In this document: positions 25,111-33,409 of the stretch, piece after piece | Layout of the letters: each line of letters opens with the position of its first letter | Position numbering within the stretch: the stretch's first letter is position 1 | Source: Chloroflexota bacterium | GTDB taxonomy: Bacteria > Chloroflexota > Limnocylindria > Limnocylindrales > CSP1-4 | Reading direction: 5' to 3' | DNA: 39,972 bases | NCBI GenBank assembly: GCA_025935925.1 | Contig: JAICUI010000027.1 | Location: 1 to 39,972 of the forward strand | Notes under the pieces: generated by a model | Database searches by the model: none | The model's input: the letters and a program-made list of their open reading frames with translations, nothing else | What the model was told of the DNA's origin: nothing | Made by a program: the position numbers and the translations under genes

Positions 25111-26817
25111 CTAGAACAGGCCGACGACGTTCCCGTCGGCGTCGATGTCGATCCGCTCGCCGCCGGGCTTCGAGTTGAGCCCCGGCATCGTTCGCATGTC
25201 GCCGAGGATCGCCGTCACGAAGCCGGCGCCCGCAGAAAGCCGGATCTCGCGGATGGGCACCCGGAAGCCCGACGGCCGCCCGAGCAGCTTGGCGTCGTGG
25301 CTCAGGCTGTACTGCGTCTTGGCCATGCACACGGGCAGCCGGCCGTAGCCCATCGCCTCGTACTGGGCGAGCTGCTTCGCGGCGGCCGGCAGGACGTCGA
25401 TCCCGTCGGCGCCGTACAGCCGCGTCGCGATCGTCTCGATCTTGTCGCGCAGCGGCAGCTCGTCGGGGTACAGGAGGTGGAAGTCGGGGGCGCCCGCCTC
25501 GGCGGCGTCCCACACGGCCGTCGCGAGGTCGGCGGCGCCGGCCCCGCCATCCGTGAAGTGCCTGGCGACCACGGCGTCGCGGGCGCCGGCCTGGAGGGCC
25601 ACCTCGCGGATGGCCTCGATCTCGGGTTCGGCATCCGTCGGGAACAGGTTGATCGCGACCACCGACGGGACCCCGAACGCGGCGACGTTCTCGATCTGCT
25701 TCGCGAGGTTGGCCGCGCCGGCGCGCACCGCGTCCGGGTTGCTCTCGAGCAGCGCGGGGTCCAGCGGTTTGCCGGCCACGATCCGGCCGACCCCGCCGTG
25801 CATCTTCAGGGCCCGGATCGTCGCGACGATCACCGCGGCATCGGGCTTCAGGCCGGACGCGCGGCACTTGATGTCGAAGAACTTCTCGGCGCCCATGTCG
25901 GCCCCGAAACCGGCCTCCGTCACGACGATCTCGGAGCCCGCCAGCGCCGCCCGGTCGGCGATCACCGAGTTGTTGCCGTGCGCGATGTTCGCGAACGGGC
26001 CGCAGTGGACGAACGCGGGCCCGCCCTCCAGCGTCTGGAGCAGGTTGGGCTTGATGGCGTCGCGCAGGAGCACGGTCATCGCGCCGGCGACCTTGAGATC
26101 CTCGGCGGTGACCGGGGAGCCGTCGCGGCGAGTGGCGAGGACGACGCGCGACAGGCGCGCGCGGAGATCCTGGAGATCCGAGGCGAGCGCGAGGATCGCC
26201 ATGACCTCGGACGCGACGGTGATGACGAACTGCGTCTGGCGCGGGTAGCCGTTCTCTCGCCCGCCGAGGCCCACGACCACGTCGCGCAGCGCCCGGTCGC
26301 TGATGTCGAGGACGCGCGGCCACAGCACACCGTTGGGGTCGATGCCCAGCGCGTTGCCGTGGTGGATGTGGTTGTCGATGAAGGCGGCGGCGAGGTTGTG
26401 CGCGGCGCCGATGGCGTGGACGTCGCCCGTGAGGTGGAGGTTGAAGTCCTCCATCGGGATGACCTGGCTGTAGCCGCCGCCGGCGGCGCCGCCCTTGATC
26501 CCGAACACCGGGCCGAGGCTTGGCTGCCGGATCGCGACCGTCGCGCGCTTGCCGATGACGTTGAGGCCCTCGGCGAGGCCGACCGTCGTCGTCGACTTCC
26601 CCTCGCCCAGCGGGGTGGGCGTGATCGCGGTGACGACGACGTACTTCCCACGTGGCCGCTCGGCCTCGAGGCGGCGGATCCCCTCGACCGTGACCTTTGC
26701 CTTGGCGGCGCCGTAGAGCTCGATCTCGTCGTCGCGGAAGCCGAGCTCGTGGGCGATCTCGGTGATCGGGCGTGGCGTGACCGAGCGCGCGATGTCGAGG
26801 TCGGACGGGAAGGCCAT
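25111..26817 (-). CDS. fhs: Formate--tetrahydrofolate ligase
   Basis: A 568-residue enzyme joining formate and THF to 10-formyl-THF with ATP, reversible in catabolism. The P-loop region is TPTPLGEGKSTTTVGLAEGL (about 60-80). RQPSLGPVFGIKGGAAGGGY and EAGFGADMGAEKFFDIKC are strong signatures, and the C-terminus PGLNSKPGGERIDIDADG is diagnostic. Full length. The ATG overlaps the folD stop by one base (TGATG), so it is the third gene of fchA-folD-fhs. In the hut context it could run backwards and recover ATP from formyl-THF. Confidence 0.97.
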   Translation of the reverse strand: MAFPSDLDIARSVTPRPITEIAHELGFRDDEIELYGAAKAKVTVEGIRRLEAERPRGKYVVVTAITPTPLGEGKSTTTVGLAEGLNVIGKRATVAIRQPSLGPVFGIKGGAAGGGYSQVIPMEDFNLHLTGDVHAIGAAHNLAAAFIDNHIHHGNALGIDPNGVLWPRVLDISDRALRDVVVGLGGRENGYPRQTQFVITVASEVMAILALASDLQDLRARLSRVVLATRRDGSPVTAEDLKVAGAMTVLLRDAIKPNLLQTLEGGPAFVHCGPFANIAHGNNSVIADRAALAGSEIVVTEAGFGADMGAEKFFDIKCRASGLKPDAAVIVATIRALKMHGGVGRIVAGKPLDPALLESNPDAVRAGAANLAKQIENVAAFGVPSVVAINLFPTDAEPEIEAIREVALQAGARDAVVARHFTDGGAGAADLATAVWDAAEAGAPDFHLLYPDELPLRDKIETIATRLYGADGIDVLPAAAKQLAQYEAMGYGRLPVCMAKTQYSLSHDAKLLGRPSGFRVPIREIRLSAGAGFVTAILGDMRTMPGLNSKPGGERIDIDADGNVVGLF

Positions 26818-27740
26818 CAGCGAACCTCCGGGGTGGTGGCGGCAAGCGAGCGGGTGCCGGGCGGCATCCGGCCGGAGGCGAGCCCGCGGGCCGCCTCCAT
26901 GAGGTGGCGGAGAAGGATCGCGTTGGTCAGCGGCCCGACACCGCCGGGGACCGGGGTGATCGCCGAGGCGACGCGCGCCGCCGACGCGAAGTCGACGTCG
27001 CCCGTGAGCTTCCCGTCGACGACGTTGATCCCCACGTCGACGACGACAGCGCCGGGCTTCAGCATGTCGGCGGTCAGGAACCCGGGCTTGCCGACGGCGA
27101 TGACGACGATGTCCGCCGTCCGGGTGATCGCGGCGAGGTCGCGCGTGCGCGAGTGGGCGACGGTCACGGTGGCGTCTTCGCGCAGGAGCAGCAGCGCCGT
27201 GGGCTTGCCGACGACGTTGGACCGGCCGATGACGACCGCGTGGCGGCCCGCGAGCTCGATGCCGCTCCGCAGCAGGATCTCGACGGAGGCGTGTGCCGTG
27301 GCCGGGAGGAACCCCTCGTAGCCGAGCGACAGCAGGCCCGCGTTGACCGGGTGGATCCCGTCGATGTCCCGGAGCGGGTCAAGGTTGTCGATGACGGTCC
27401 GCAGCGGGATGCCGGGCGGCAGCGGCATCTGGGTGATGATCCCTGCCACCTGCGGGTCGTCGCCGAGGCCGCGGATCGCGGCGCCCAGCTCGTCGGCGCT
27501 GGACTCGGCGGGCAGCTCGACCAGGCGGTCCTCGATGCCGACGAGCCGGCAGCCGTCGAGGATCTTGTGCAGGTACACGGCGGACGGCGCGTCGCGTCCG
27601 ACCACGACGACGGCGAGCGCGGGCGTGTAGCCCCGCTCCTCGCGAAACACGACGACATCCTGCGCGACCTGTTCGCGGAGGGCCGTGGCGATCGGGCCGC
27701 CGCGGAGGAGTCGCGGGCCGTCGTCGGCGAGGATCGTCAT
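26817..27740 (-). CDS. folD: Methylene-THF dehydrogenase / methenyl-THF cyclohydrolase with altered cyclohydrolase site
   Basis: A 307-residue Rossmann enzyme interconverting methylene-, methenyl- and formyl-THF with NAD(P). The N-terminal half has GIITQMPLPPGIPLRTV (conserved Gln) and LRDIDGIHPVNAG (conserved Asp). The C-terminal half has VVIGRSNVVGKPTALLLL and the closing ITPVPGGVGPLT. Gap-free alignment by eye of SAVYLHKILDGCRLVGI with the E. coli segment SQIYVASKRKACEEVGF puts Ile at the catalytic Lys54 position, with a Lys one residue earlier. Cyclohydrolase activity may therefore be reduced or lost. The ATG overlaps the fchA stop (ATGA). Confidence 0.93.
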   Translation of the reverse strand: MTILADDGPRLLRGGPIATALREQVAQDVVVFREERGYTPALAVVVVGRDAPSAVYLHKILDGCRLVGIEDRLVELPAESSADELGAAIRGLGDDPQVAGIITQMPLPPGIPLRTVIDNLDPLRDIDGIHPVNAGLLSLGYEGFLPATAHASVEILLRSGIELAGRHAVVIGRSNVVGKPTALLLLREDATVTVAHSRTRDLAAITRTADIVVIAVGKPGFLTADMLKPGAVVVDVGINVVDGKLTGDVDFASAARVASAITPVPGGVGPLTNAILLRHLMEAARGLASGRMPPGTRSLAATTPEVR

Positions 27741-28399
27741 TCGCGGCCGGGAAGCGGTTCGCGCGCCTCGCCCCCATGGACGGTCACGCGCGCCTCGGCC
27801 GCGAGGGTGTCGATCTCGGCGACGAGCGTCCTCGTCCGGGCGTTCAGCTCGGCGGCCAGGACCGGGTCGCCGATCGACGGCAGGTTGATCGACACGTTCG
27901 CCGCGGCGGCGTGCGATGCGGCGACAGCGAGCAGGCTCGCCACCTCCAGATCCGAGGCCGCGTTCACGTTGCAGCGGCCGGCGAGCGCCTCGGCCAGTCC
28001 CGCGAGCTCGCGACACGCCTCGACGGTCCGATACGGCACCTCGGACGCCTCGAGCGCGGCGGCGCGGATCGCGGCGATGCGCTCGGCGGCCTGCTCGTCG
28101 GTGTCGCGCGGGAGCTTCATCGCAGACCCGTAGCCGGCGTACGCCGCGGCGTCCTCGTCGGCCAGCGAGAGGAACCGGTCCGCGAGCGCATGGCCCGCGT
28201 CCGCCGCCTCCGCGTGGAGCTCGGCGTGCGCCGCGTACCGAGGGCGGTCGGACAGCGCCGCGACCATCGCCACGAGCGCCGCGCCGAGACTGCCGGCGAT
28301 CGCGGCCGCGCTCCCGCCGCCGGGGACGGGTGCCGGAGATGCAAGCCGGTCGACGAACTCGCCGACCGTCAGATCACGAAATCGCGCATCGGGTTCCAC
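27737..28399 (-). CDS. fchA: Formimino-THF cyclodeaminase / methenyl-THF cyclohydrolase (FchA)
   Basis: A 220-residue all-helical protein of the FTCD C-terminal-domain family. The family converts formimino-THF to methenyl-THF and ammonia; close relatives in acetogens and methylotrophs act as methenyl-THF cyclohydrolases. The signature ASPAPVPGGGSAAAIAGSLG is at about residues 20-40, and RCNVNAASDLEVASLLAVAA is the second family block. GTG 28399 lies 7 bases after a perfect TACAAT (28412-28407), so it is leaderless and heads the operon. It links the hut genes to the folate genes, and may supply the hydrolase step FolD seems to lack. Confidence 0.92.
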   Translation of the reverse strand: MEPDARFRDLTVGEFVDRLASPAPVPGGGSAAAIAGSLGAALVAMVAALSDRPRYAAHAELHAEAADAGHALADRFLSLADEDAAAYAGYGSAMKLPRDTDEQAAERIAAIRAAALEASEVPYRTVEACRELAGLAEALAGRCNVNAASDLEVASLLAVAASHAAAANVSINLPSIGDPVLAAELNARTRTLVAEIDTLAAEARVTVHGGEAREPLPGRE

Positions 28400-28406
28400 G
28401 AGCCGG

Positions 28407-28412
28407 ATTGTA
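28407..28412 (-). promoter_or_regulatory. -10 element of the fchA-folD-fhs operon
   Basis: TACAAT, the closest match to consensus among the start-proximal hexamers here, is separated from the GTG by CCGGCTC. Confidence 0.55.
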
Positions 28413-28538
28413 GGGAGGGGGCCAACGGACGGGCCGAGGCGATGCGCCGGGTGCTCCGGCGCACGCCCGCCCGTCCGAGAAGGTCCGCGAGGCGAGCGAC
28501 GCAAGCGCTACGCCGGCCCGCCTCGCAGCCGACCCCTT

Positions 28539-28566
28539 GGGACCAGCGGGAAGGAGCCGCGGTCCC
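28539..28566 (-). terminator. Stem-loop after the DUF6504-like gene
   Basis: GGGACC-A-GCGG (28539-28549) pairs with CCGC-GGTCCC (28557-28566) with a single bulged A and a 7-base loop. It starts 12 bases past the stop. The rest of 28413-28538 shows nothing I can assign. Confidence 0.5.
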
Positions 28567-28578
28567 GAATGTCTCGTC

Positions 28579-28848
28579 TCAGGCAGCCCGGGCGACGTCC
28601 TCGAGACCCGAGATCGTCCAGCGGCGCGACCGGTGCTGGTACGTGAGGGCGAGCCGGAACGAGGGCGTGTCGACCTCGTACAGCGTGCGAGGGCCGGTGA
28701 TCGCCGGGTAGGCGCGCTGCTCGTCCCGAACGGCGACGAGCCGCGTGACCGGAAGCTTCTCGTCGCCCCACGTGATCTCGCGGGGCGCACCGTTGAGCCA
28801 GTCCGTGCGGACCTGGACGCGGACGGGTGCGACTCGAACCATCGCCAT
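28579..28848 (-). CDS. DUF6504-like small protein, SOS-controlled
   Basis: An 89-residue all-beta protein with AAGGAG 6 bases before ATG 28848. APVRVQVRTDWLNGAPREIT, the WGDEKLPVTRLVAV strand and the end RRWTISGLEDV follow the DUF6504 pattern (basic strand, G-x-P, W-x-G-x-x-x-P-V, terminal W). Such proteins often sit beside dinB, imuB or dnaE2 genes in actinobacteria, suggesting a translesion-synthesis accessory. Here it follows dinB and has its own promoter with two LexA boxes. Family assignment is by motif only; biochemical function is unknown. Confidence 0.7.
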   Translation of the reverse strand: MAMVRVAPVRVQVRTDWLNGAPREITWGDEKLPVTRLVAVRDEQRAYPAITGPRTLYEVDTPSFRLALTYQHRSRRWTISGLEDVARAA

Positions 28849-28900
28849 CTTGGTCTCCTTGTGTCGGCGGTGGGTGTCGCGAGCCGGGGCACTCCGGATG

Positions 28901-28956
28901 CGAACGCCTGTTCTGTCTATCGCCGAAGGTTAGACCGAACGCCTGTTCGATGTCAA
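28901..28956 (-). promoter_or_regulatory. SOS promoter with two LexA boxes
   Basis: Read on the minus strand: -35 TTGACA (28956-28951, overlapping the dinB stop codon), an 18-base spacer, then -10 TAACCT (28932-28927). Box 2, CGAACGCCTGTTCG (28936-28949), fits the Gram-positive SOS consensus and fills the spacer. Box 1, CGAACGCCTGTTCT (28901-28914), differs only at its last base and lies just after the expected start near 28920. Box centres are 35 bases apart. Tight LexA repression of the DUF6504-like gene is expected. Confidence 0.85.
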
Positions 28957-30284
28957 GCGTCCGTGCCCGGATCCTCGACCCCGTCCGTGTCACCTAGGTT
29001 GTCATCGAAGACCGGCTCGTTGGCCTGCTCGACGAACTCCAGCGGCGCCTCGGACCCGCGGCCTCGCCGTGCGCCGCCGCGGTGCTCGACCGCCGTCATC
29101 GGGTCGCGCTCGAACGGCTCGGGGAGCGCCGCCTTCACCAGGCGCGCACGCGTGACCGCCTTCGAGCCATACTTGCGCCGGATCGTGTCCAGCGCCTCGG
29201 CCGTCGCATGCCGCCGCGGATCGCCCTCGCCGAACATCGCCAGCTGCTCTCGCTCGCGGAAGTTCGAGGCCGTGACGCCGACGAGCCGGATCCGCTGCCC
29301 GTGGAGCTCGCGCCGGAGCAGCGACACGGCCGCGTCGTAGATGGGCTCGGTCAGGTCGGCGGGCACCTCGAGCGTCGTCTGGCGGGTGATCGTGCGGAAC
29401 GACGTATCGCGCAGCTTCAGCGTCACCGTCGCGGCACGGATCCCCGCGGCGCGCAGCCGCCACGCGACGCCGTCCGCCATGCCCAGCAGCGTGCGCTCGA
29501 TCACCTCGCGGCTCGACGTGTCGACGTCGAACGTGTGCTCGTGGCCGACCGACTTCGCCGGGTCACCCGACTGCACGGGATCCGCATCGATCCCTCGGGC
29601 CCGCGACGCCAACGAGGCGCCGTGCTTGCCGAACCGCCGCTCCAGCGAGTCGGCCGGCAGCGCCGCAAGGTCGCCGATCGTGACGACGCCGAACTCCCGG
29701 AGCGCCGTTGCCGTCTTGTCGCCGACGCCCCACAGCCGCGAGATCGGAAGCGGCGCCAGGAACGCCGCCTCCTCGCCGGGCGGCACGACCACCAGGCCGT
29801 CGGGCTTCCGGAGGTCCGACGCGACCTTCGCGACGAGCTTCGTCGTCGCGACCCCGACCGAGATCGTCAGCTCCACCTCGTCGACCACCGCCTGCTTGAT
29901 CGAGCGGCCGATCTCCGGACCATCACCGAACAGCTGGCGCGAGGCGGTCACGTCGAGGAACGCCTCGTCGATCGAGATCGGCTGGACCTGCGGCGTGTAG
30001 CGGCGGAGGATCGCCATCACCTGGCGGCTGACCGCCTGGTACTTGCGCCCGTCGACCGGGAGGAAGATGCCCTGGGGACACAGCCGGCCGGCGGTCCGCA
30101 GCGGCATCGCGGAATGGACGCCGAACCTGCGCGCCTCGTAGCTCGCGGTGGACACGACGCCGCGCTGATCCGGACCGCCCCCGCCGACGATGACCGGTTT
30201 CCCGCGCAGCTCCGGGCGGTCGCGCTGCTCGACGGCCGCGAAGAACGCGTCCAGGTCGACGTGAAGGATCGTGCGCCCGCTCAC
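28953..30284 (-). CDS. dinB: DNA polymerase IV (Y-family)
   Basis: A 443-residue translesion polymerase. GTG 30284 is preferred over ATG 30308 because CAGAAT (30297-30292) lies 7 bases before it and the protein then begins MSGRTILHVDLDAFFAAVEQ, the exact family start with the catalytic Asp in VDLDAFFA. YEARRFGVHSAMPL and PISIDEAFLDVT supply the nucleotide-binding and second catalytic acidic residues. WGVGDKTATALREFGVVTIG is the thumb helix-hairpin-helix. Near the C-terminus, EREQLAMFGEGD is a sliding-clamp motif (QLxLF-type). An acidic tail of about 40 residues follows. No LexA box lies before it; the SOS boxes follow its stop. Confidence 0.95.
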   Translation of the reverse strand: MSGRTILHVDLDAFFAAVEQRDRPELRGKPVIVGGGGPDQRGVVSTASYEARRFGVHSAMPLRTAGRLCPQGIFLPVDGRKYQAVSRQVMAILRRYTPQVQPISIDEAFLDVTASRQLFGDGPEIGRSIKQAVVDEVELTISVGVATTKLVAKVASDLRKPDGLVVVPPGEEAAFLAPLPISRLWGVGDKTATALREFGVVTIGDLAALPADSLERRFGKHGASLASRARGIDADPVQSGDPAKSVGHEHTFDVDTSSREVIERTLLGMADGVAWRLRAAGIRAATVTLKLRDTSFRTITRQTTLEVPADLTEPIYDAAVSLLRRELHGQRIRLVGVTASNFREREQLAMFGEGDPRRHATAEALDTIRRKYGSKAVTRARLVKAALPEPFERDPMTAVEHRGGARRGRGSEAPLEFVEQANEPVFDDNLGDTDGVEDPGTDA

Positions 30285-30373
30285 GTGCGCGATTCTGACC
30301 CTGACCATCGGCCCGTGGTCCGTCTCGCGCGGCGCGGTACCCTCTGCCCGATTCAGCGCGAGCCGGAGGTGGC

Positions 30374-31678
30374 ATGAGCGAGACGGCGGGCACCGCGAAC
30401 GGCCGTTCGTTCGCACGCGTCCGCGGCTACTGGGACTCGACCTACGGCGCCGAGATCGTCGAGCGGGCGTCCGCCCGGCCGGAGCTGTGGGGCTTCGTCG
30501 TCCTCGCGGCGGCGTCGACCTTCGTCTACCTCCTCACCGCGCCCGCCGATCCGCAGGCGCTCGACTACTTCAACCGCCTCGCCGACGCGTTCCTGCATGG
30601 CCGGTACTGGCTGCTCGAGGCGCCTTCGTGGCTCAACGAGCTGGTGCCGATCGGTCCCGGGCAGTGGGTCGTCCCCTATCCGCCGATGCCGGCGATCCTT
30701 GCCCTCCCGTTCGTGGCGCTGTTCGGCCCGGGCTTTCCTGCCCAGGTCTACAGCGCGATCTATGCCGGCCTCGCGGTCGGCGTCGTGTACCTCGTGCTCG
30801 GCCGGCTCCAGCTGTCGATCCGGTACCGCGACCGGATCGCGCTGAGCGGCGTGTTCGCGTTCGGGACCGTGTTCTGGTTCATCGCGGTCTCCGGGTCCGC
30901 CTGGTACTTCGCCCACGTCAGCGCGGTCCTGCTGTTCTCGCTTGCCGTGCTCGCCGCGCTCACCCGCCAGCCCGCGTGGGTCGCGGGGCTGCTGCTCGGT
31001 CTCGCGACGCTGTGCCGGCTCCCGGTCGGGCTCGGACTCCCGTTCGTCGCCGCGGCGCAGATCGGCCTGCCGGGCCTGACGGAGCTGCGCACACGGCTGC
31101 GGACGGACCTCGCGCCGATCCTCCGGACCGCGATCCTGTTCTCGATCGGCATCGCGATCCCGGCCGTCGTCTACATCTGGTTCAACCTCGAGCGCTGGGG
31201 CACCATCACCGACCAGAGCTACGTGCTCATCCCGGGCGTCCTCGAGGATCCGATCTACGCGAAGCACGGGATCCTGTCGCCCTGGTACATCCCGCGCAAC
31301 CTGTTCGCGATCCTGTTCCGCAGCTGGAACTACGTGGACGACCCGCCGTACCTGCAGCCGTCGTGGTGGGGGCTCGGGATCTTCCTGACGACCCCGCTGT
31401 TCCTGTGGCTGTTCAAGGCCCGGATCCGCGATCCGCGCGTGGGCTGGGCGCTCCTCGGCGCCGTGCTCATTGCGATCCCGATCCTGATGCACGGCAACGT
31501 CGGCGTGTCCCAGTTCGGCTACCGGTTCAGCCTCGACTTCCAGGTGCTCCTGTTCGTGATCCTGGCGACGGTCGTCGCGCGCGGCTGGTCGCGGCTGATG
31601 ACGGCCGCCTCGATCGCGTCGGTCCTCTTCTGCGCGTACGCGCTGTGGGCGATCTCGATCGACTTCGCGGCGTACTGA
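30374..31678 (+). CDS. Polytopic membrane glycosyltransferase-like protein
   Basis: A 434-residue protein with GGAGG 4 bases before ATG 30374. After a 37-residue N-terminus about ten hydrophobic helices follow. The first periplasmic loop contains DPQALDYFNRLADAFLHGRY and YPPMPAILALPFVALFG, the layout of GT-C (PMT/ArnT-like) sugar transferases, where an acidic residue in the first loop is catalytic. I assign only the superfamily; the donor would be a polyprenyl-linked sugar. A second GT-C-like gene lies convergent to it (31695-32924), so both may modify envelope glycans or proteins. Confidence 0.65.
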   Translation: MSETAGTANGRSFARVRGYWDSTYGAEIVERASARPELWGFVVLAAASTFVYLLTAPADPQALDYFNRLADAFLHGRYWLLEAPSWLNELVPIGPGQWVVPYPPMPAILALPFVALFGPGFPAQVYSAIYAGLAVGVVYLVLGRLQLSIRYRDRIALSGVFAFGTVFWFIAVSGSAWYFAHVSAVLLFSLAVLAALTRQPAWVAGLLLGLATLCRLPVGLGLPFVAAAQIGLPGLTELRTRLRTDLAPILRTAILFSIGIAIPAVVYIWFNLERWGTITDQSYVLIPGVLEDPIYAKHGILSPWYIPRNLFAILFRSWNYVDDPPYLQPSWWGLGIFLTTPLFLWLFKARIRDPRVGWALLGAVLIAIPILMHGNVGVSQFGYRFSLDFQVLLFVILATVVARGWSRLMTAASIASVLFCAYALWAISIDFAAY

Positions 31679-31694
31679 CGGCGCGCGCCGCCGA

Positions 31695-32924
31695 TCACGC
31701 GATGTAGCTGCCCTTGAGGAACTCGTAGGCCAGCACGCCCAGGAACACCGCCGAGCCGGTCGACCACGCGAGGCGCACCCTCGGCCACGGGATCATCGCG
31801 AGGATGACGAACACCGGGAACACGACCAGGAGGTACCGCGCGGTCGAGGTCAGCGGCGTCGGCTGCAGGCGGGTCGCGAGGAGCACCACCTGCGGCAAGG
31901 CGTAGAGGAAGTACGAGAACGGCAGCTTGCGGACGACCGCGATCAGCAGCACCGCGAACAGCACGAGCGACCCGAGATTGACCAGCTGCAGCGGGTCCTG
32001 GTGGTCGAACACCCACTGCCACGACGCCGCCGCGACCTCCCACGGCCAGTGGAAGTCCTTGCCGCCCCACGCGGCCTGGGTGTCGAGCGGGGACTGGCCC
32101 GCGACGGCCGTCGAGTACGCGATGAACCCGAGGAAGCCGACGATCGGCCCGATCGAGCCCGCGACGCCGCGCGCAAGCGCCGTCCAGTCGACGGGTGGCA
32201 GACGGCGCTCGACCCACGGCCGCCACGCCAGCACTCCGGCCGCCGCGAGCGCCTCCCAGCCAATGACGGGCGTCAGGAAGATGCCCTGGATCCGGGTCAG
32301 CGCGGCCATCGCGCCGAGCACGAACGCCCAGGCCCAGTGGCGTTCGCGGGCGGCGATCAGGGTCCACACGGCAAGCGCGAGGAACGTCGCCTCGGTGAAC
32401 GGCGCGAACAGGAAGAACGCCGTCGGGAAGATCGTGATCAGCACCATCGTTCGCAGGGCAACCGGCTCGTTGACGTCCCGGCGGACGAGGCGGAACAGGC
32501 CGACCATCGCGGCGACGTACGCGACGGCCGAGACGATCAGCCCCGACAGCGCGACCGCGCCGGCGAGCGGGATCGCGACGAGGCCGGTGAGCAGCGGGAA
32601 CATCGGCCAGAAGTTGACCGAGAGCTCGGCCGGCTCGTAGCCGTACGTGGCGATCTTCGTGTACCAGCACGCGTCCCAGCGCTGCCACACGCCGACGAGC
32701 GGGAACGCGGGTCCTTCGTTCGCGAGCGGCGGGATCGTCTGCCAGCCGTTGCGCGCCAGCTCGAAGTGGCACGGGCCCGGGGCCTGGCCGTGGAGCACGA
32801 CGTACGCCGCGAGGAGCCCGAGCAGGATCCGCATCGAGACCCACAGCGCGACGCCGTCGCCCGTGCCGCCGGGCAGGCGATCCTGCCAGCGGCCGATGGA
32901 GCCAAGGCGAGCGTCCGCCTCCAC
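31695..32924 (-). CDS. PIG-V-like mannosyltransferase-related membrane protein
   Basis: A 409-residue polytopic protein. GTG 32924 is preceded by GAGGGGAG. The first long loop, WQRWDACWYTKIATYGY then NFWPMFPLLTGLVA, matches the PIG-V/GPI-mannosyltransferase-2-like pattern (W-D-x-x-W-Y-x-x-I-A-x-x-G-Y with an FPL block), a GT-C family also used in bacteria for unknown mannolipids. About ten helices follow, ending YEFLKGSYIA. The Asp in WDACWY is the likely catalytic residue. It lies immediately downstream of rplI on the same strand, 38 bases after its stop. Confidence 0.75.
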   Translation of the reverse strand: MEADARLGSIGRWQDRLPGGTGDGVALWVSMRILLGLLAAYVVLHGQAPGPCHFELARNGWQTIPPLANEGPAFPLVGVWQRWDACWYTKIATYGYEPAELSVNFWPMFPLLTGLVAIPLAGAVALSGLIVSAVAYVAAMVGLFRLVRRDVNEPVALRTMVLITIFPTAFFLFAPFTEATFLALAVWTLIAARERHWAWAFVLGAMAALTRIQGIFLTPVIGWEALAAAGVLAWRPWVERRLPPVDWTALARGVAGSIGPIVGFLGFIAYSTAVAGQSPLDTQAAWGGKDFHWPWEVAAASWQWVFDHQDPLQLVNLGSLVLFAVLLIAVVRKLPFSYFLYALPQVVLLATRLQPTPLTSTARYLLVVFPVFVILAMIPWPRVRLAWSTGSAVFLGVLAYEFLKGSYIA

Positions 32925-32962
32925 GCCACTCCCCTCGTGTGGCGGGCGCGATGCCCGCCGGG

Positions 32963-33409
32963 TCAGCCCTTGGGCTCGACGACGATCGTGACCTCGGGCG
33001 TCATGCCCGCGAGAACCTTGACGGCGACCTTGTACGTGCCGAGCGACTTGATCGGCTGCTCGAGGTCGATCTTGTGCTTGTCGACGACGATGCCGCGCCG
33101 GCCGAGGGCCTCGGCGATGTCCTGGTTGTTGATCGAGCCGTAGAGCTTGCCGCCCTCGCCCACCTTGACGCCCATCGTCAGCGTCGTGCTGCCGATCCGC
33201 GTGGCGGCGATCTCGGCCTCCTGGCGCTCCCGGGTGCGCTTCTCCTCGCGGCTCGCGATGTCGTGCTGGTACGCGCGATAGGCGCCCCCGGACGCGACGA
33301 CGGCGAGCTTCTGCGGGATGAGGAAGTTCTGGGCGTACCCGTCCGCGACCGTCTTCATCTCGCCGCTCTTCCCGAGCTTCGGGACGTCCCTGGTCAGGAT
33401 GACCTTCAC
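32963..33409 (-). CDS. rplI: 50S ribosomal protein bL9
   Basis: A 148-residue protein. MKVILTRDVPKLGKSGEMKT is the conserved N-terminal rRNA-binding fold, then VADGYAQNFLIPQKLAV. A long helix (about 45-80, REEKRTRERQEAEIAA) links to the C-terminal domain with GKLYGSINNQDIAEAL. GTG 33409 overlaps the stop of the DUF1232 gene by four bases (GTGA). In many bacteria rplI is next to dnaB; here it is on the other strand, about 2.5 kb from it, with lexA between. Confidence 0.97.
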   Translation of the reverse strand: MKVILTRDVPKLGKSGEMKTVADGYAQNFLIPQKLAVVASGGAYRAYQHDIASREEKRTRERQEAEIAATRIGSTTLTMGVKVGEGGKLYGSINNQDIAEALGRRGIVVDKHKIDLEQPIKSLGTYKVAVKVLAGMTPEVTIVVEPKG

